Positions 44,788-56,110 of a stretch of DNA of 64,000 nt are shown in pieces. Both the position numbers and the translations under genes were made by a program. The stretch's first letter is position 1. Each line of letters begins with the position of its first letter. This stretch comes from Polytrichum commune. Its lineage: Eukaryota > Streptophyta > Polytrichopsida > Polytrichales > Polytrichaceae. The notes below the pieces were generated by a model. It saw nothing but the letters and a program-made list of their open reading frames with translations. It did no database searches and was not told the DNA's origin. The stretch spans positions 22,617,501 to 22,681,500 of the forward strand of contig OX485805.1 of NCBI GenBank assembly GCA_950295325.1. Direction: 5' to 3'.

Positions 44788-46508
44788 TGTGAGGCCAAAC
44801 CCCCCACCCTTAAGCGTCCGTAGTCCGAGTAGTGGGTTTGGGCTCACATTCCTCCGCGGTATTGGATTTGGACTTGGATGAGTCCATAGTGCAAGGTTCA
44901 CCCTTCAAGTGGTCTTGGATTTAACTTTGGTCTTTGCTTCCTTTGTCTTGCCATCGCGAGAGTGCTCCACATTCTCCATTAAGTTGTGCACGTGGTTTAT
45001 TTTTAAAGAGAGGATGCAAGTGTAAAAAAAAACACTATTCTCTATAGTCAATCTCAAATACATTCACTTGTGAAAGCCACACATAACACTAACTAGCATA
45101 ATGTAACTAACTACTTGTCTATGAGCTAATTAGGTAGGCTATCTACTAAGCTCCTTCATGAACCCATCTCTTTACTTTCTAATTACATAAACCTAGCTCC
45201 TTCATAAACCCAGCTCCTTCATAAACCCAGCTCCTTCATAAACCCAACTTCTTAGCTTCTAACTAAACAAACCCAGCTCCTTCATGAACCCACAACTTTG
45301 TAGTTGTAATCCCCAACTACCTCACTAATTATTCAAGCCCTTAACTAATCTTCCTACCTAATTTCCCTAATTCTACTAACAACCCCTTTCTAATCACACA
45401 ATTCTTCTCTAATCCTAAAATCCTAAAATCCTAGAGAGGAGAGGGGGAGAGAGAATTTCCTAACTTCACTAAGACTAACTAATCCACCCAAGTATATTTT
45501 TGCACTCATCACAACATCAAGTGCTCAACTCTTAAACATGGAACTTGCAACCACGTGTATTCAAAACATGAACTTTAAGTACCACAAATTGGAATCATGA
45601 ATTAACTTTAAAATCCTTCACGTCAACACTAATTCTACCAAGAGGTCAAGCCCTCTTCAAGGCTAACAAGCCTTGGCTCTCAAACTAAAAACTAAGCACA
45701 CACATGTGCTCCAATATGGCTTCCCACACCCACACTTATAACTCGTGGGGTGCCTTGGAGCACAAAGGAAAGAGAGGATGAGTGAGGGAAGAATGAGGGA
45801 TTATATAGTAAGCTTGGCGGGGTGAGCACCCTCAAGGCTCACGATAAGCCCTTGAGATTTCCTCCTACTTAGTAGGCGCCAATCCTATCTTCTAAGCCTT
45901 CCTCCCTCAAATGATCAACAAGGATCCTAATTCGAACATTTAACTAGCCTTGGCTTTCTACCTACCACACTTTACCAAACTTGGGATGCTTCAACCCAAA
46001 CTTAGCCTCCTTCGCTTTCCGCCGCCATAACTTTCTCCCCTTACTTTCCCAAATCGTCGCTCACCACTTAATTCAAACCACGATGCTTAACTCGTGATTT
46101 GATTGGTGCTTTGAGAATTTGCTTATCCTCCACCTTGCATTCTTCCTTGGGCCTTCCCCATTAAGTGGCCATGATGAGGTGGTCCACTTGTGCGCTCCAT
46201 GTGATCCTCCATTCATCCCAATTCGAAAGCACTTGCCTCTTGAGTCACTTTGGTTGTCTCCATCCATTTGTACTAGCCTACTCACTAACTACTCAATCCA
46301 AGTTCTCCTTACCTATCCTCATTCACTCAAATCCTTCCGAAGGTAAAAACACAATAACAACTCACATCCTAGCCTCTTACAACATGGTACTTCTAAGACT
46401 AACATTTCACTCTTTTTATATTTTTGTGAAGTAACATGCTACTTCAAAGTGCATCAACTAACGTTTCAAGGGTCTAAGACTAAATGTGGGCACCCTTTTG
46501 GGCTCACA
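44788..46508. mobile_element. Solo LTR, family B copy 3
   Basis: 1721 bp, TGTGAGGCCAAACCC to CTTTTGGGCTCACA, flanked by perfect ATCCT duplications (44783-44787 and 46509-46513). Its ends and 3' part match copies 1 and 2. It interrupts the gag-like frame 38 bases from the family-A solo LTR insertion site. A short 19-bp array (AACCCAGCTCCTTCATAA) lies at 45190-45300. Confidence 0.87.
45190..45300. repeat. 19-bp tandem array in family-B LTR copy 3
   Basis: Four to five units of AACCCAGCTCCTTCATAA, some with a CTTCATGAACCC variant. It sits in the same general part of the LTR as the unrelated arrays of the other two copies. Confidence 0.75.
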
Positions 46509-46546
46509 ATCCTCGTGCACACTAATTCAAACTTCCTAATATACGC

Positions 46547-47706
46547 TGTCGGGTAGAGAGGGTTCCGCCTTGGGAAAGCACTGGGCTTTTGGCTGCAACT
46601 AGATTTTATCGGACCCGTCGAATCTTCTTGTCTTCGATCGAGTCTTCTGGTCTTCTAGTCTTCAATTTCTTCAATTTCTTCTAATCTTCAACCTCTTTCC
46701 CGTCGACCTATCCTGTTGCGGCTCTATATGGGTAAAGGGTAAGGGTAGTGTGATAAGAAACCACGGGCTTCGGACGGGTAAAACGGGACGTCAGAACACG
46801 AGCTGACGTCCGAAAGATTGGCTCCTAAACTTTCAAACCCACGGTGACCAGCAATCGCGCCTCACCAGTGGGAACGACAGAAAACAACCTTGTGGGTGAT
46901 CAATCCCACTTCGTTGTCACAAACAACCTTGTGGGTCATTAATCCCACTTCGTTGTCACACAGGAAACAAATTACGATGCAGAAATGAAATGCAACTAGC
47001 CTCCAAAACCGGCTTGGAATCACACACACAAGAAAAAGACAACGTGCCACAAGCAACCACACATTCAAGTCTTGAAGCCTTCAATTCTTCAATTTGTCCG
47101 TCTTCTATGGTCGGTCGAAGTCTCAGCTCTTCTTTTAAGAACCAACAGACTTCCCTCCACTCAAACAAGCACAAATCTTGATTGCTAACTTCCAAAACAA
47201 CAAGTGAGATCTCTCATAAATCACAAATCCCTCGTATTTTATTTCATATTCTTCTAAAAAACAACTCACACCGTGAGCTTCGAATCCACTTCTCTCTCTC
47301 TACAACTTCTCTCCCACAAAATAATCACATAACATCTTTCCTTCACCACCTCTCCCTATCCATGCGAGAGACAAAGTTCTCTCTTATCCTCATCACATGG
47401 CTTCTAATCACCCATTGGTCCAAAGTAACTCAAAATAACTAAAAGACAAAAATAAACTATGAGTAAATAAAAAGGTAATCTATTTCTATCATTTGGTAAA
47501 GGTAACTAAGAGTAACTATGAGTAAACATAAAGGTAAACAACTTCTATCCACTTCTATCCTTAGGTAATGATAACAAAAATAAACTATGAGTAAATAAAA
47601 AAGGTAATCTACTTCTATTCTTTATTATTTTTCTCCAAGACCAAGAATCACAATGCAATATTAAATACGTACACATCTATATAGTGTACGTATTTACATC
47701 ACGACA
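46547..47706 (-). mobile_element. Solo LTR, family A, inserted in the old gag gene
   Basis: A 1160-bp copy of the 4583-5738 LTR in reverse orientation, from TGTCGGGTAGAGAGGGTTCC to the complement of the TGTCG end (TTACATCACGACA). ACGC is found on both sides (46543-46546 and 47707-47710), a 4-bp target duplication. It interrupts the minus-strand gag-like reading frame of the host element, which resumes at 46546. It carries the same terminal hairpin and the duplicated AATCCCACTTCGTTGTCACA unit. Confidence 0.85.
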
Positions 47707-48056
47707 ACGCCAAAATCTCCTCCTCCCTTCCTTGCTTCAACGATGCTAACGCTCTCAGTGTTGTACTCTGTCCTAACTCTAGTTTAAACTCTTTTAAAAA
47801 CTCTCTTTGTATTTGCACCCACTCCGTAAAGTGATCCTCTGGGTGGTTTCTGTACCATTCATAGGTTTCGCCTTGTAGAGTGGTAGGGAACCACGCTAGG
47901 TAGTAACCGGGGTCGGTTATTAAAGAGCTCTAACCTTTCGATATACTGTTCTATATGTCTAGAAGGGTCCTCATCTTTAGTGTCCCATAACTTCGGAAGA
48001 TTAACAGGCATATCAAGCATGCCAAGTTCTGAGGCACTAAAATGGGAAGACCCCAT
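47707..48056 (-). pseudogene. Retrotransposon gag-like domain, N-terminal part (broken)
   Basis: Minus-strand frame starting MGSSHFSASELGMLDM. After about 50 residues it needs a shift to the next frame near 47,907, where YYLAWFPTTLQGETYEWY and HFTEWVQIQREFLKEFK continue. This is the pattern of the plant Retrotrans_gag domain (PF03732) of Ty3/gypsy elements, which forms the structural capsid protein. The frame is cut at 47706 by a family-A solo LTR and continues at 46509-46546 and 44787. The frameshift and insertions show it is dead. No 5' LTR or primer-binding site could be found upstream. Confidence 0.8.
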
Positions 48057-48059
48057 GGT

Positions 48060-49905
48060 CTAACCAAAAGGTCGACAGGCGGCACATGGGGTGGCTCCTG
48101 CCTATCCTAATTAGCTACCATGGTTACCCTATACATCCCTAGTCTTAATGACATAATCTCTACTTCTATATCCCCTTTTTAACGTTCTTAGTATTTTGTG
48201 ACCCTTCGCCCTCCAAACTGAAAAAAATTAAATTTTTTTAGTTTGTATTTTTAAAATTGGACTTTCTAGTAAATAGCTCCTATCACTCTTATGACTTACT
48301 TCTTTAGTTGTCTTATTATTTAACTTCTTTCTACCTTCCACTTTTTCCTCAACTTTCTTATTTCGTACAACCTCCCCTAATCCTGGTACTAACTTCGGCT
48401 TGCTTGACCCAGTCTAGCATGCATCTACCAAGTACCGGTGATCAACCCTCATTCAACCAATCATATCCCTCACTACCTTCGCTCCATTTTGTATTTCCAC
48501 TTTTTTAAGGTTTGTCAAAAAAAAATTGAAGGTGAGGAAAGAAAAACCTGCAAGCCACTTTTAATGAATAAGTCCTACAAGACATGACATGCTTGTGGCA
48601 GCTTCTGGTTGAGACGGAGAATCACCTTCGAAACCTACTTTAGGTTGTCTTTTGTCGTAATTCGGCGTGAGGGATTGACCTCTGCACATGCGTCAGTGTG
48701 GAAATTGAGGCATTACCCTCATATTTCCACCCTGACGCTATGGTTTGGGAATTACCCACTTCACCGATAACAACATTTCATGGTTTATTAAAAAAAAATG
48801 AATTATTTAATAATTGCAGTTGGAAGAAGAGTGACTTATCTCATGCTTCACCTCACTACATGTTGTTTTTCTCATCGCTCACAAATGCTACTACATGCTA
48901 TCCCCTAGCTCCCTAATTAACTTCCTTTAACCTAAAGTCATCTTAATCGAAAAACTTAGTTACCATTTTAATTTCATTTTCCTACTTGTCTTGCGAAATT
49001 AGTGTGATTTTTTTTTAATGCTTGTCCCAAGAAGGACTGGCGCACTTACCTTGTGTCGCGTTCTTTCCTTACAGACCCTTGCTTGCATTTCATATTAAGA
49101 ACTTACAACAAAAGAAAGAGAAAACTCCCATTATAAAAAGGGACCCAACCAAATTGCACTTATCTTGGTGGTAGATCAAGTGCCGGGGAAAAAGAAAGGA
49201 TGCCCTTGTCACATACATGGGCTCATGCAAAACTAGAAGGGGATCTTCCTAACACATGGTGCTTGTGTTAGGAGGTTGGGGAAATCCCACACTCCCTTCT
49301 AATTCCATTCATCACTTGCAACTTGAAAGAAGAGCAATAACCCAAAAAAAAAAAAAAAAAAACTCACCCTCCTAACAATCACCCAAAAAGAAGGTGCAGC
49401 CTTTTACCTCAAGCAATGGCGTTTTTCCCTCCCAAAAGACTATATAGTAAGTCACTTTCTATATGGGGTTACGCAATGCTCTAATTTCTTACTAAGAATG
49501 TAAGTTTTTATAAAGTAAAGTCCATAAACCTATTCATTTTTTATAAAACATAAAATTTATAATAAGGAGTTATGACCGTGCATAATTCCAAATCGTAAGT
49601 GACATTATATACTATAAATGATGTACTATTCAACCAATTATGTGTAGGTTGCAAGTTGTACCTATACCTTTAGAAGTCTCTCAGTGACACAAAACATGTT
49701 ACTAGGACATTTGAACTGGTTGACAGTAGTGAGATTGGAGTGCTTTTGGATTTGTCTTCCCATGAAGTGTATTCTCAAGAAGAGATCCATAGATTCAATT
49801 GTTAGTGTAGAATGAAAAAGTCATTGTATTTTTAAAAATTTCAATATATTTTTGTTGGATAATATATGTAATCACTGAGCCGTTGTCCGGCGCATGCCAT
49901 CAGTA
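48060..49905. other. Presumed 5' leader side of the old gag element and spacer
   Basis: This lies upstream of the gag start on the minus strand, so a leader, primer-binding site and 5' LTR were expected. None was recognised. A poly-A tract (49343-49362) and many short frames are present. The 5' end of the element is probably decayed or truncated. Confidence 0.35.
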
Positions 49906-50280
49906 CACTAAATAGGAAATTTAGTGTCATCAATTCTAATTGTCTTGCTCAATACTAATTGTAAACTGTGGTATAGTGTCACCAACCCTAAATGTTACCC
50001 ACCATTATTTGTCATTCTTTCTAAAAAAAATTGAAATTATAGATTTATGGTGTTGCAATTACTGTCACTTATCAAGTGATTTTTCATCCAAATTTCAATC
50101 ATCCATGACGATATTGCACCACAAGTTGCTGACAAGAGAAGATAGGGTTTTGGCTAATGGATGAATTCGTCCATCATCCATGACAATATTTGTAAACTTA
50201 TTGGTTAAGAAGTGTCACCCAAAAAGTTACCATAGTGACATTAAATATCATGTGACACTAAACATCATATTTAGAGTAGT
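49906..50280 (+). mobile_element. M1-family MITE
   Basis: Near full-length copy of about 375 bp in the same orientation as the copy at 2688. It starts CACTAAATAGGAAATTTAGT and ends ACATCATATTTAGAGTAGT. Shared internal blocks include ATTGTCTTGCTCAATACTA, CACAAGTTGCTGAC and GTGACATTAAA. It is non-coding. Confidence 0.8.
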
Positions 50281-52122
50281 CAATATACATTTCTCCCCAC
50301 AATATCCCATATTCTTAGTTTTGAACATATGATATTTGGAGCTCAAAAATGATGTGAGTACGATCAACAAAAGATACATTGACCAAAATTATTGTGGTAC
50401 AATGTCAAAATTACGTGAGCCATTTTAAAGGAGTGAGAGAATTATACCATGATGGAAAACAATGTGTGAATATGTCCATGTTACTAGAACATTCGGTACC
50501 AAAAACGAATAACATGTTAAATGTGATGACCATGTCATCAAGGGCCAAGAAGTTACTAGTGGGTGCACTCGGAAGAGAATTATTCCACAATGGAAAATAT
50601 AAGCATTCCATGTCCACGTTATAACAGTGAAGACACTCAAAACACAAACAAGGTAAATGTGACGCCATGTCAGCAAGAGCCATGAAAGTAGTAGTGAATA
50701 TAATATAATAGTGAGGGCATATATTTGAAGGTGGAAAGCATGCTATGGCACCACCACTTATGACACCCAAAGCACAAACATGTTACATGTGATGACCACA
50801 TCAACAACAACAACATAACATTATCGAGCATCTAGATGATGGTCTTTTTCCAAAGAAAGAGGTTACGATTCAGAAATTATGTTATTTATAGGTTCTTGTA
50901 AAAATTTCTATAGTGTCAAACCACCTATTCTCGATCAGGACCCCATTGGGAATCTATAGGGTGTCATGATTTTGATTAGGTTGGGATTGATTTCGGTAAT
51001 TTCTTATCATGGGTGGTTAAAATAAGGTTTCACATTTCACGGTTTCTAAGAGTTGGTTTCCATGTAGATTGCTTTGACCACTAGATTCTAGTGGAAATGT
51101 AGGCCTCTTCGCCATGTAGATGCCACCAAATTTTGGCCTCAAACACGCACTATAATTTCAATTTAAGGAAATAAAATTACCAAAAAAAATTGTTGTCCTC
51201 CTGATTTCTATCTTCCTACATGGGAAATTTTTTCGATGCCTTATACTTCTTCAGATTTGATGCAGAATCTCTGAATTTAATGGTTATGGGCGCCTCTATT
51301 CTAGTACACAACTTGAGTGCTCCTCATAAACGGGGCATCCCAAAATTAAAGGGTAATTATGCTTGTTCAATACCTTGTCCCACATAACGTAACCAAGGAG
51401 TTGAGTAATGTTATGAACAAGTTGAATGAACTTATTGTGTAATTTACATAGTGTATTTGGCTTTGCTAAGAGATGCATTTCCAATGTATATGCAAAGCTA
51501 AACATGCCTAATTCCAAACGGAGAGAGAGAATTATTGCACATGAACCTACCTCTCATTCACCCAACATAAATGCCTTGATGTAATATGCAATCTGAAAGC
51601 TACCATATCTAGTCAAGTTGACACTAGAATTAGTTTTAAGACCCCAAATTAGTCTAGTCCAAGTCATTTGACATGAAACGGTCACAAACCTATAGGGGGT
51701 CAAGTTTAGATGTTGGATGGATAAAAGGTGTGCTCTTACGTGATAATTCCCACTGTTCAATTCCAAAATAGCAATAATTTAGTCACCTAGAGTTGAGTGG
51801 TATGTACTAAGGTGTGGACCTAAGAACGGACACCAAAAAGACATGTCTTTGTAAAAAGAAATTTAACACATGCTCAAATCATGCTGACCATTATAAACTC
51901 AATAGTCAACATAATTGGAGGGGACCTATATGACCATCTAAATGAGCACGAGAATCTTCACTTTGATAATGAATAAGATATTCATATAGACTCTGAAAAT
52001 TATGCGGCAACTGGCTACGGGCATGATGACTTGGGAATTGCTAATCCAATTGCACCAATTCCGTGTTTCATAATCCTACTAGAAGTGGGTGCAGAGAGAA
52101 AAGTAACTGTTTTAGGCGTGTG
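50281..52122. other. Spacer with dispersed repeat relatives
   Basis: 50380-50790 has two loose repeats with ATGTGATGACCA..TCA and GAGAATTAT(A/T)CCA. 51520-51720 and 51815-51975 are diverged copies of the 20476 and 17421 repeat units. No gene was recognised. Confidence 0.4.
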
Positions 52123-52439
52123 TAAGGTAGAGGGGCCCTTTCCCGCTCGGGTCCTTAAACCGCTCACTAGACCTATCCAAACAAGAGGTACATTATAGCT
52201 TCCAACCTCAAATTTCTATGTAATCATGGTGTACATTTTTGGGGTGAGTGGTTTTGGGTACCCCTATGAGTTCTTCTTCCAAAATTCATAACTAATTCAA
52301 TATTAATCCAAAATTAATTATTCCAATTGGTCCAATTTCCAATGTACTTTGCACATCTTCCAAGATTGATTCCCCCTTAATAACTCCCCAATGAACATGC
52401 CAATCTGAAATTCGAGCGGGAAAGGGCCCCTCTACCTTA
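52123..52439. mobile_element. Short element with 27-bp TAAGGTAGAGGGG termini
   Basis: A perfect inverted repeat, TAAGGTAGAGGGGCCCTTTC plus CCGCTCG, bounds 317 bp. The interior is AT-rich and non-coding. The first 12 bases are the same as those of the element at 22232, but the remaining terminal and internal sequence differs. Confidence 0.75.
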
Positions 52440-53085
52440 TGTCAAAAGATATGACCTCAATAATTTCTCAGAGTTTGACAATCTTCTTCTAGAAAACATT
52501 TCTTGCATGCATTTCTTCCCCATCTCTTGCACAATTCACCATGAACATGGACGTTTTCACTTCCCATATTCCCATCAAAAACTGAGTATCAGGTCACACA
52601 CAATACCTCAACCTCAACTTATACATTTGGAATGTGAATTATAGATTAGAAATCAGACAAAAAGTGGATGTCATCATCCCTCAACAAATTACCTGATTTA
52701 GGTTTACACTTGTAAGTTGTGCAGAATTATTATGATCAGCCAGGTCTTCGACAATCGGAGAATGCTGGGATACACTAGGGTGACAATGGACAGATGCAAA
52801 TCTCAAACTCGGTTTACAAACCTAAATGTCACACAGCAACATTTTGAATTCTATAGCCGTGGCTGTTAAGGGCTATGAGCGAACTTTTGTTTAGACTCCA
52901 TCCAAGTGAAAGGTCGGTACTTGGCCGGAATCTGCGCTTGGTCTGTGAGCTCCAGGAGAGGGGCGCTGATTGTCTCAAATGTGGGAATTCGGAAGAAAGT
53001 AAGCGAGTAGTGGGACGCGCAGTTCAATGCCGCCCTGTGTTTCACGCTGCGGTAACGTCCGTTGCTCCATGCCTATGCAAGCAGG

Positions 53086-54270
53086 AAGGTTGTCAAAACG
53101 AAGGAAATTCCACTCGGTAGGATGTGTTTGTAAGCCATTGTACCATTACGAGATGGATCGTACAACTATTATCAGCCATGGATGGATGGTTCTGCTGAGT
53201 TTCGTAAGTTGGATCATTTCATCGAGGTTGCTATCCTATAATTCTGAGGGATTTTTCTGTAACACTAATTAGGAGATGTGTACAAGTGGCTCTTGGAGTG
53301 AATTTTTAGGAAGATTGTCAAACACGAAACAAACTCCAATCGGTAGGATGTAATTTGTAAGCAATTCTACGTTACGATATGGATCATCCCATTATAAGCC
53401 ATGGGTGGTTCCTCTGAGTTTTGTATGTGGATCATTACATGCAGGTTGGTATCCTATCCTGAGGGACTTCCTGTAACGCTGATCAGGAGATGTGTGCGAT
53501 TGGAGTAAAATTGTGGGGAAGTTGTCAAAAGAAAACAAACTCCACTCGGTAGCATGTATCTGTAAGCAATTCTACATTACGGAATGGATAATACGATTAT
53601 GAGTCAATTGTTTTTCTGAGTTTTGTATGTGGATCATCATATCGAGGTCGATATCCTATCCTGAGGGATTCTCATGCAACACTGATCAGGAGCTCTAGAA
53701 GTGAAATTGGAGGGGAGTTGTCAAAACGAAACAAACTCCACTCACTTGCATGTAAGCAATTCTACATTACAAGGTGGATCATACATTTAATTTGAAGCCA
53801 ATGGTGCTTCTGAGTCTTGTATGTGGATGATTACATCGAGGTTGGTATCCTATCCTGAGGGATTTGCTACAACATTCACTAATGGAATCTAGTGGATTTA
53901 ATGTCATATTCGTTTGTCAGCTTTGTGACATTCTAAGTCTCCACTGAGAGAAAGTATCATATTTATGACGTTATTGTGCTCAATAAGTTGACATTAACGC
54001 AATTAATACGCATTGGTGATTGATCAGGAGATGTGTACAAGTAGCTCTTGGAGTGAATTTTAATTTGTAGGAAAGTTGTCATAACCAAACAAACTCCACT
54101 CAGTAGCATGTGTTTGTAAGCAATTCTGCATTAGGAAATGGATCATACAATTACAAGCCATGGGAAGGTTCTTCTGAGATTGTATGTGGATCATTACATC
54201 GATGTCGGTATCCTATCCTGAGGGATTTTCTGCAACCCTCATCAGGAGATGTGTACATCCAGTGGGATGT
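53086..54270. repeat. Five tandem units of ~200 bp next to the dioxygenase pseudogene
   Basis: Units start near 53086, 53313, 53520, 53717 and 54075. Each has (T)TGTCAAAACGAAACAAACTC, GTAAGCAATTCTACATTACG, TCTGAGTTTTGTATGTGGAT, GGTATCCTATCCTGAGGGA and TGATCAGGAGATGTGTAC. The fourth unit contains an insertion of about 160 bp. Divergence of 10-20 percent between units suggests an old array. It has no conserved reading frame. Confidence 0.85.
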
Positions 54271-54721
54271 TAAAGGGCATGAACAGTACCGACCCGGAAA
54301 CAGTTGCCGATGTTCACAACAAAGGCCCCCGGGTCCGGTGAAACGCCGAGGCACTTGCCATCTTTCAAGATTTGGAGACTGTCAGGGTTTGGGGGTCGGT
54401 GTGCGGGACGAGGCCGGCAGTCAGTTCGGGTTTGGAGCAAGAAAGGTATTGGTGGAATCTTTAAGTGGACTGCCCTTCACGAGTGTAATAAGGGTTGAGG
54501 CGCTGCGGAGGCAGGCCGAGTCCCTCCGTCAAAAGCTCGATCAGCTGCCCTCTCAATGCAAACATGCAGTCTACATACTCAGAGCATGTCTCCGCTGCCA
54601 CATTCAATAGCTCTCGTCTAATCAGTACAACATCATCATGATTCCAATTCGGAATTATCAACACAAGGGAGGATTTAAAGTTGGTTTCCTTCAAGGAACA
54701 TGAGTTACGTCTCCTTCTCAA
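54260..54721 (-). pseudogene. 2-oxoglutarate/Fe(II) dioxygenase, catalytic part (broken)
   Basis: Minus strand. The first part reads RGQLIELLTEGLGLPPQRLN then PYYTREGQST, the helix before the catalytic core in plant DOX-class enzymes. After a stop/shift, AGLVPHTDPQTLTV gives the iron-binding H-x-D at 54395-54403. A second shift leads to LQILKDGKCLGVSPDPGAFV then VNIGNC. A shift and stop follow, and the second iron-ligand His and the 2OG-binding R-x-S are not found. At least three disruptions show it cannot work. The N-terminal half lies at 55640-56110. The exact substrate class cannot be told; the fold is shared by flavonoid, gibberellin and ACC-oxidase-like enzymes. Confidence 0.8.
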
Positions 54722-54884
54722 AACAACTCAGTTGATGCAGAAGAGAAACTTGTGCCTACAAGGAAGAATATCTTCAATCTTCCTTTTCCCTCCGAGGCGA
54801 AGTTAATACAATCAAACAAATCAACGCATATATTTCAAATGTTAGATTTGCAGATTCGAGGGATGAATTTACACAGGAAACAAA

Positions 54885-54930
<46 letters not shown>

Positions 54931-55620
54931 TCTTTGACATCACTTAGCACAGAGAAGAAACGGGTGCGCTTTGACATCAGTTCGTCTAATCAGTACAACA
55001 TCATAAATCCAATTCGGAATCAGCACAAGGAGGGTTTGGGCCGTTTCCTTCGTGGAAAAGGGGTCGCGTTCCCTCCTCAAATTAACAAGCTAATGCACAA
55101 GAAAAAACAGAGGAAGACAATTTCACTCTTGCTTTTCCCTCCGACGCAAAGTTGCAATCGAACCACTCAATCCATACTTTCCAATGTTAGATTTGCAGAA
55201 TTGAGAATGGATTCCTACAGAATACAAACATATCCTTCGACAAAACTTGCCAGAGACTCGTAGAAATGGGTGACGCCATTGCTGCTTGGTTCACAGGAAT
55301 CTGCACAGACCCTCAATCTGTGCAAGATGTTATGCAACACTCTGCAGGCATTTCCTCCTCATAACGACACAGTGAATGCCTTAAGAGGAATCTGTGCCAG
55401 AGGAAGAAAACTTACACTCTTCCTTTTCCCTCTGAGGTAAATTAGTTGATCCAATCGAACAAATCATCAATGCATATTGTTAAATGTAAAAATTTGCAGA
55501 TGAGAGAGTCGATTCCCACAGGAAACAAAATATATACATATCCTTTGACATAGCCTGTCAGAGACTCGGAGAAACGGGTGCCGCTATTGCTGCTTGCTTC
55601 ACAGGGATCTGTACAGACAA
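54606..55620. repeat. Three imperfect copies of a ~300-bp unit within the dioxygenase pseudogene
   Basis: Blocks TCGTCTAATCAGTACAACAT, AATTCGGAAT..CAACACAAGG, CTTCCTTTTCCCTC(C/T)GAGG, AATGTTAGATTTGCAGA and CAGAGACTCG recur at 54606-54870, 54960-55262 and (shorter) 55390-55570. The last two also share a following piece, ATTGCTGCTTGSTTCACAGG. A (CA)n(TA)n microsatellite separates the first two. Confidence 0.7.
54885..54931. repeat. (CA)n(TA)n microsatellite
   Basis: About eleven CA repeats followed by about ten AT repeats, between two copies of the 300-bp unit. Confidence 0.9.
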
Positions 55621-55639
55621 TCCTCCTTAATTTCTGCAA

Positions 55640-56110
55640 GATGATGTTATGCAAAATTGAGACGAGTAATGTTTGCACCTTTTGCTGCCGTTGTCGTCCG
55701 GCCACACCCGCCTGGCGATATGCACAAGCTTGTCCGGGCTCCCAGGCTACAGAAAACCTCATGCCAACAAGGATACTTCCCGAGGTTTCTCCCATCCGTG
55801 TACCCCGCTAGGCTTCCTGGGGGATCCGTCCCAAGCTGTAGCTTTCATCCGCAGTCTTATCGTTGCGTCTCGTGCTAGTGCCAGATTCTTGTGGATGACA
55901 TCGATTGGCACACCATGGTTCACTACCTTTTACACCCCGTAAACCTGCAGCTTCGGTCAACTTCGCCAGTCTCCTTCCTCAATTCCTTGTCACCGGATGC
56001 CAACTTGGCCAAAATGTTTACGGGGAAGATGCTGTTGTCCGCGTACTCATCGAAGGGTGCATACTCCGCGGACCAAGCACTTTCGAGTAACACAAATTAA
56101 GTTTATCGGA
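55640..56110 (-). pseudogene. 2-oxoglutarate/Fe(II) dioxygenase, N-terminal DIOX_N part (broken)
   Basis: Minus strand. EYAPFDEYADNSIFPVNILA then KLASGDKELRKETG corresponds to the strand that normally reads (I/F)PVIDL.. in this family. A shift follows, then KVVNHGVPIDVIHKNLALA then RDATIRLRMKATAWDGS, matching the conserved F(x)VVNHG(V/I) motif and the next helix. SPDKLVHIARRVWPDDN follows after two stops. The piece is GC-rich compared with its surroundings. It lies upstream of the catalytic part at 54260-54721 in the same orientation, so both come from one gene with the intervening ~0.9 kb as an expanded intron. Confidence 0.78.
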
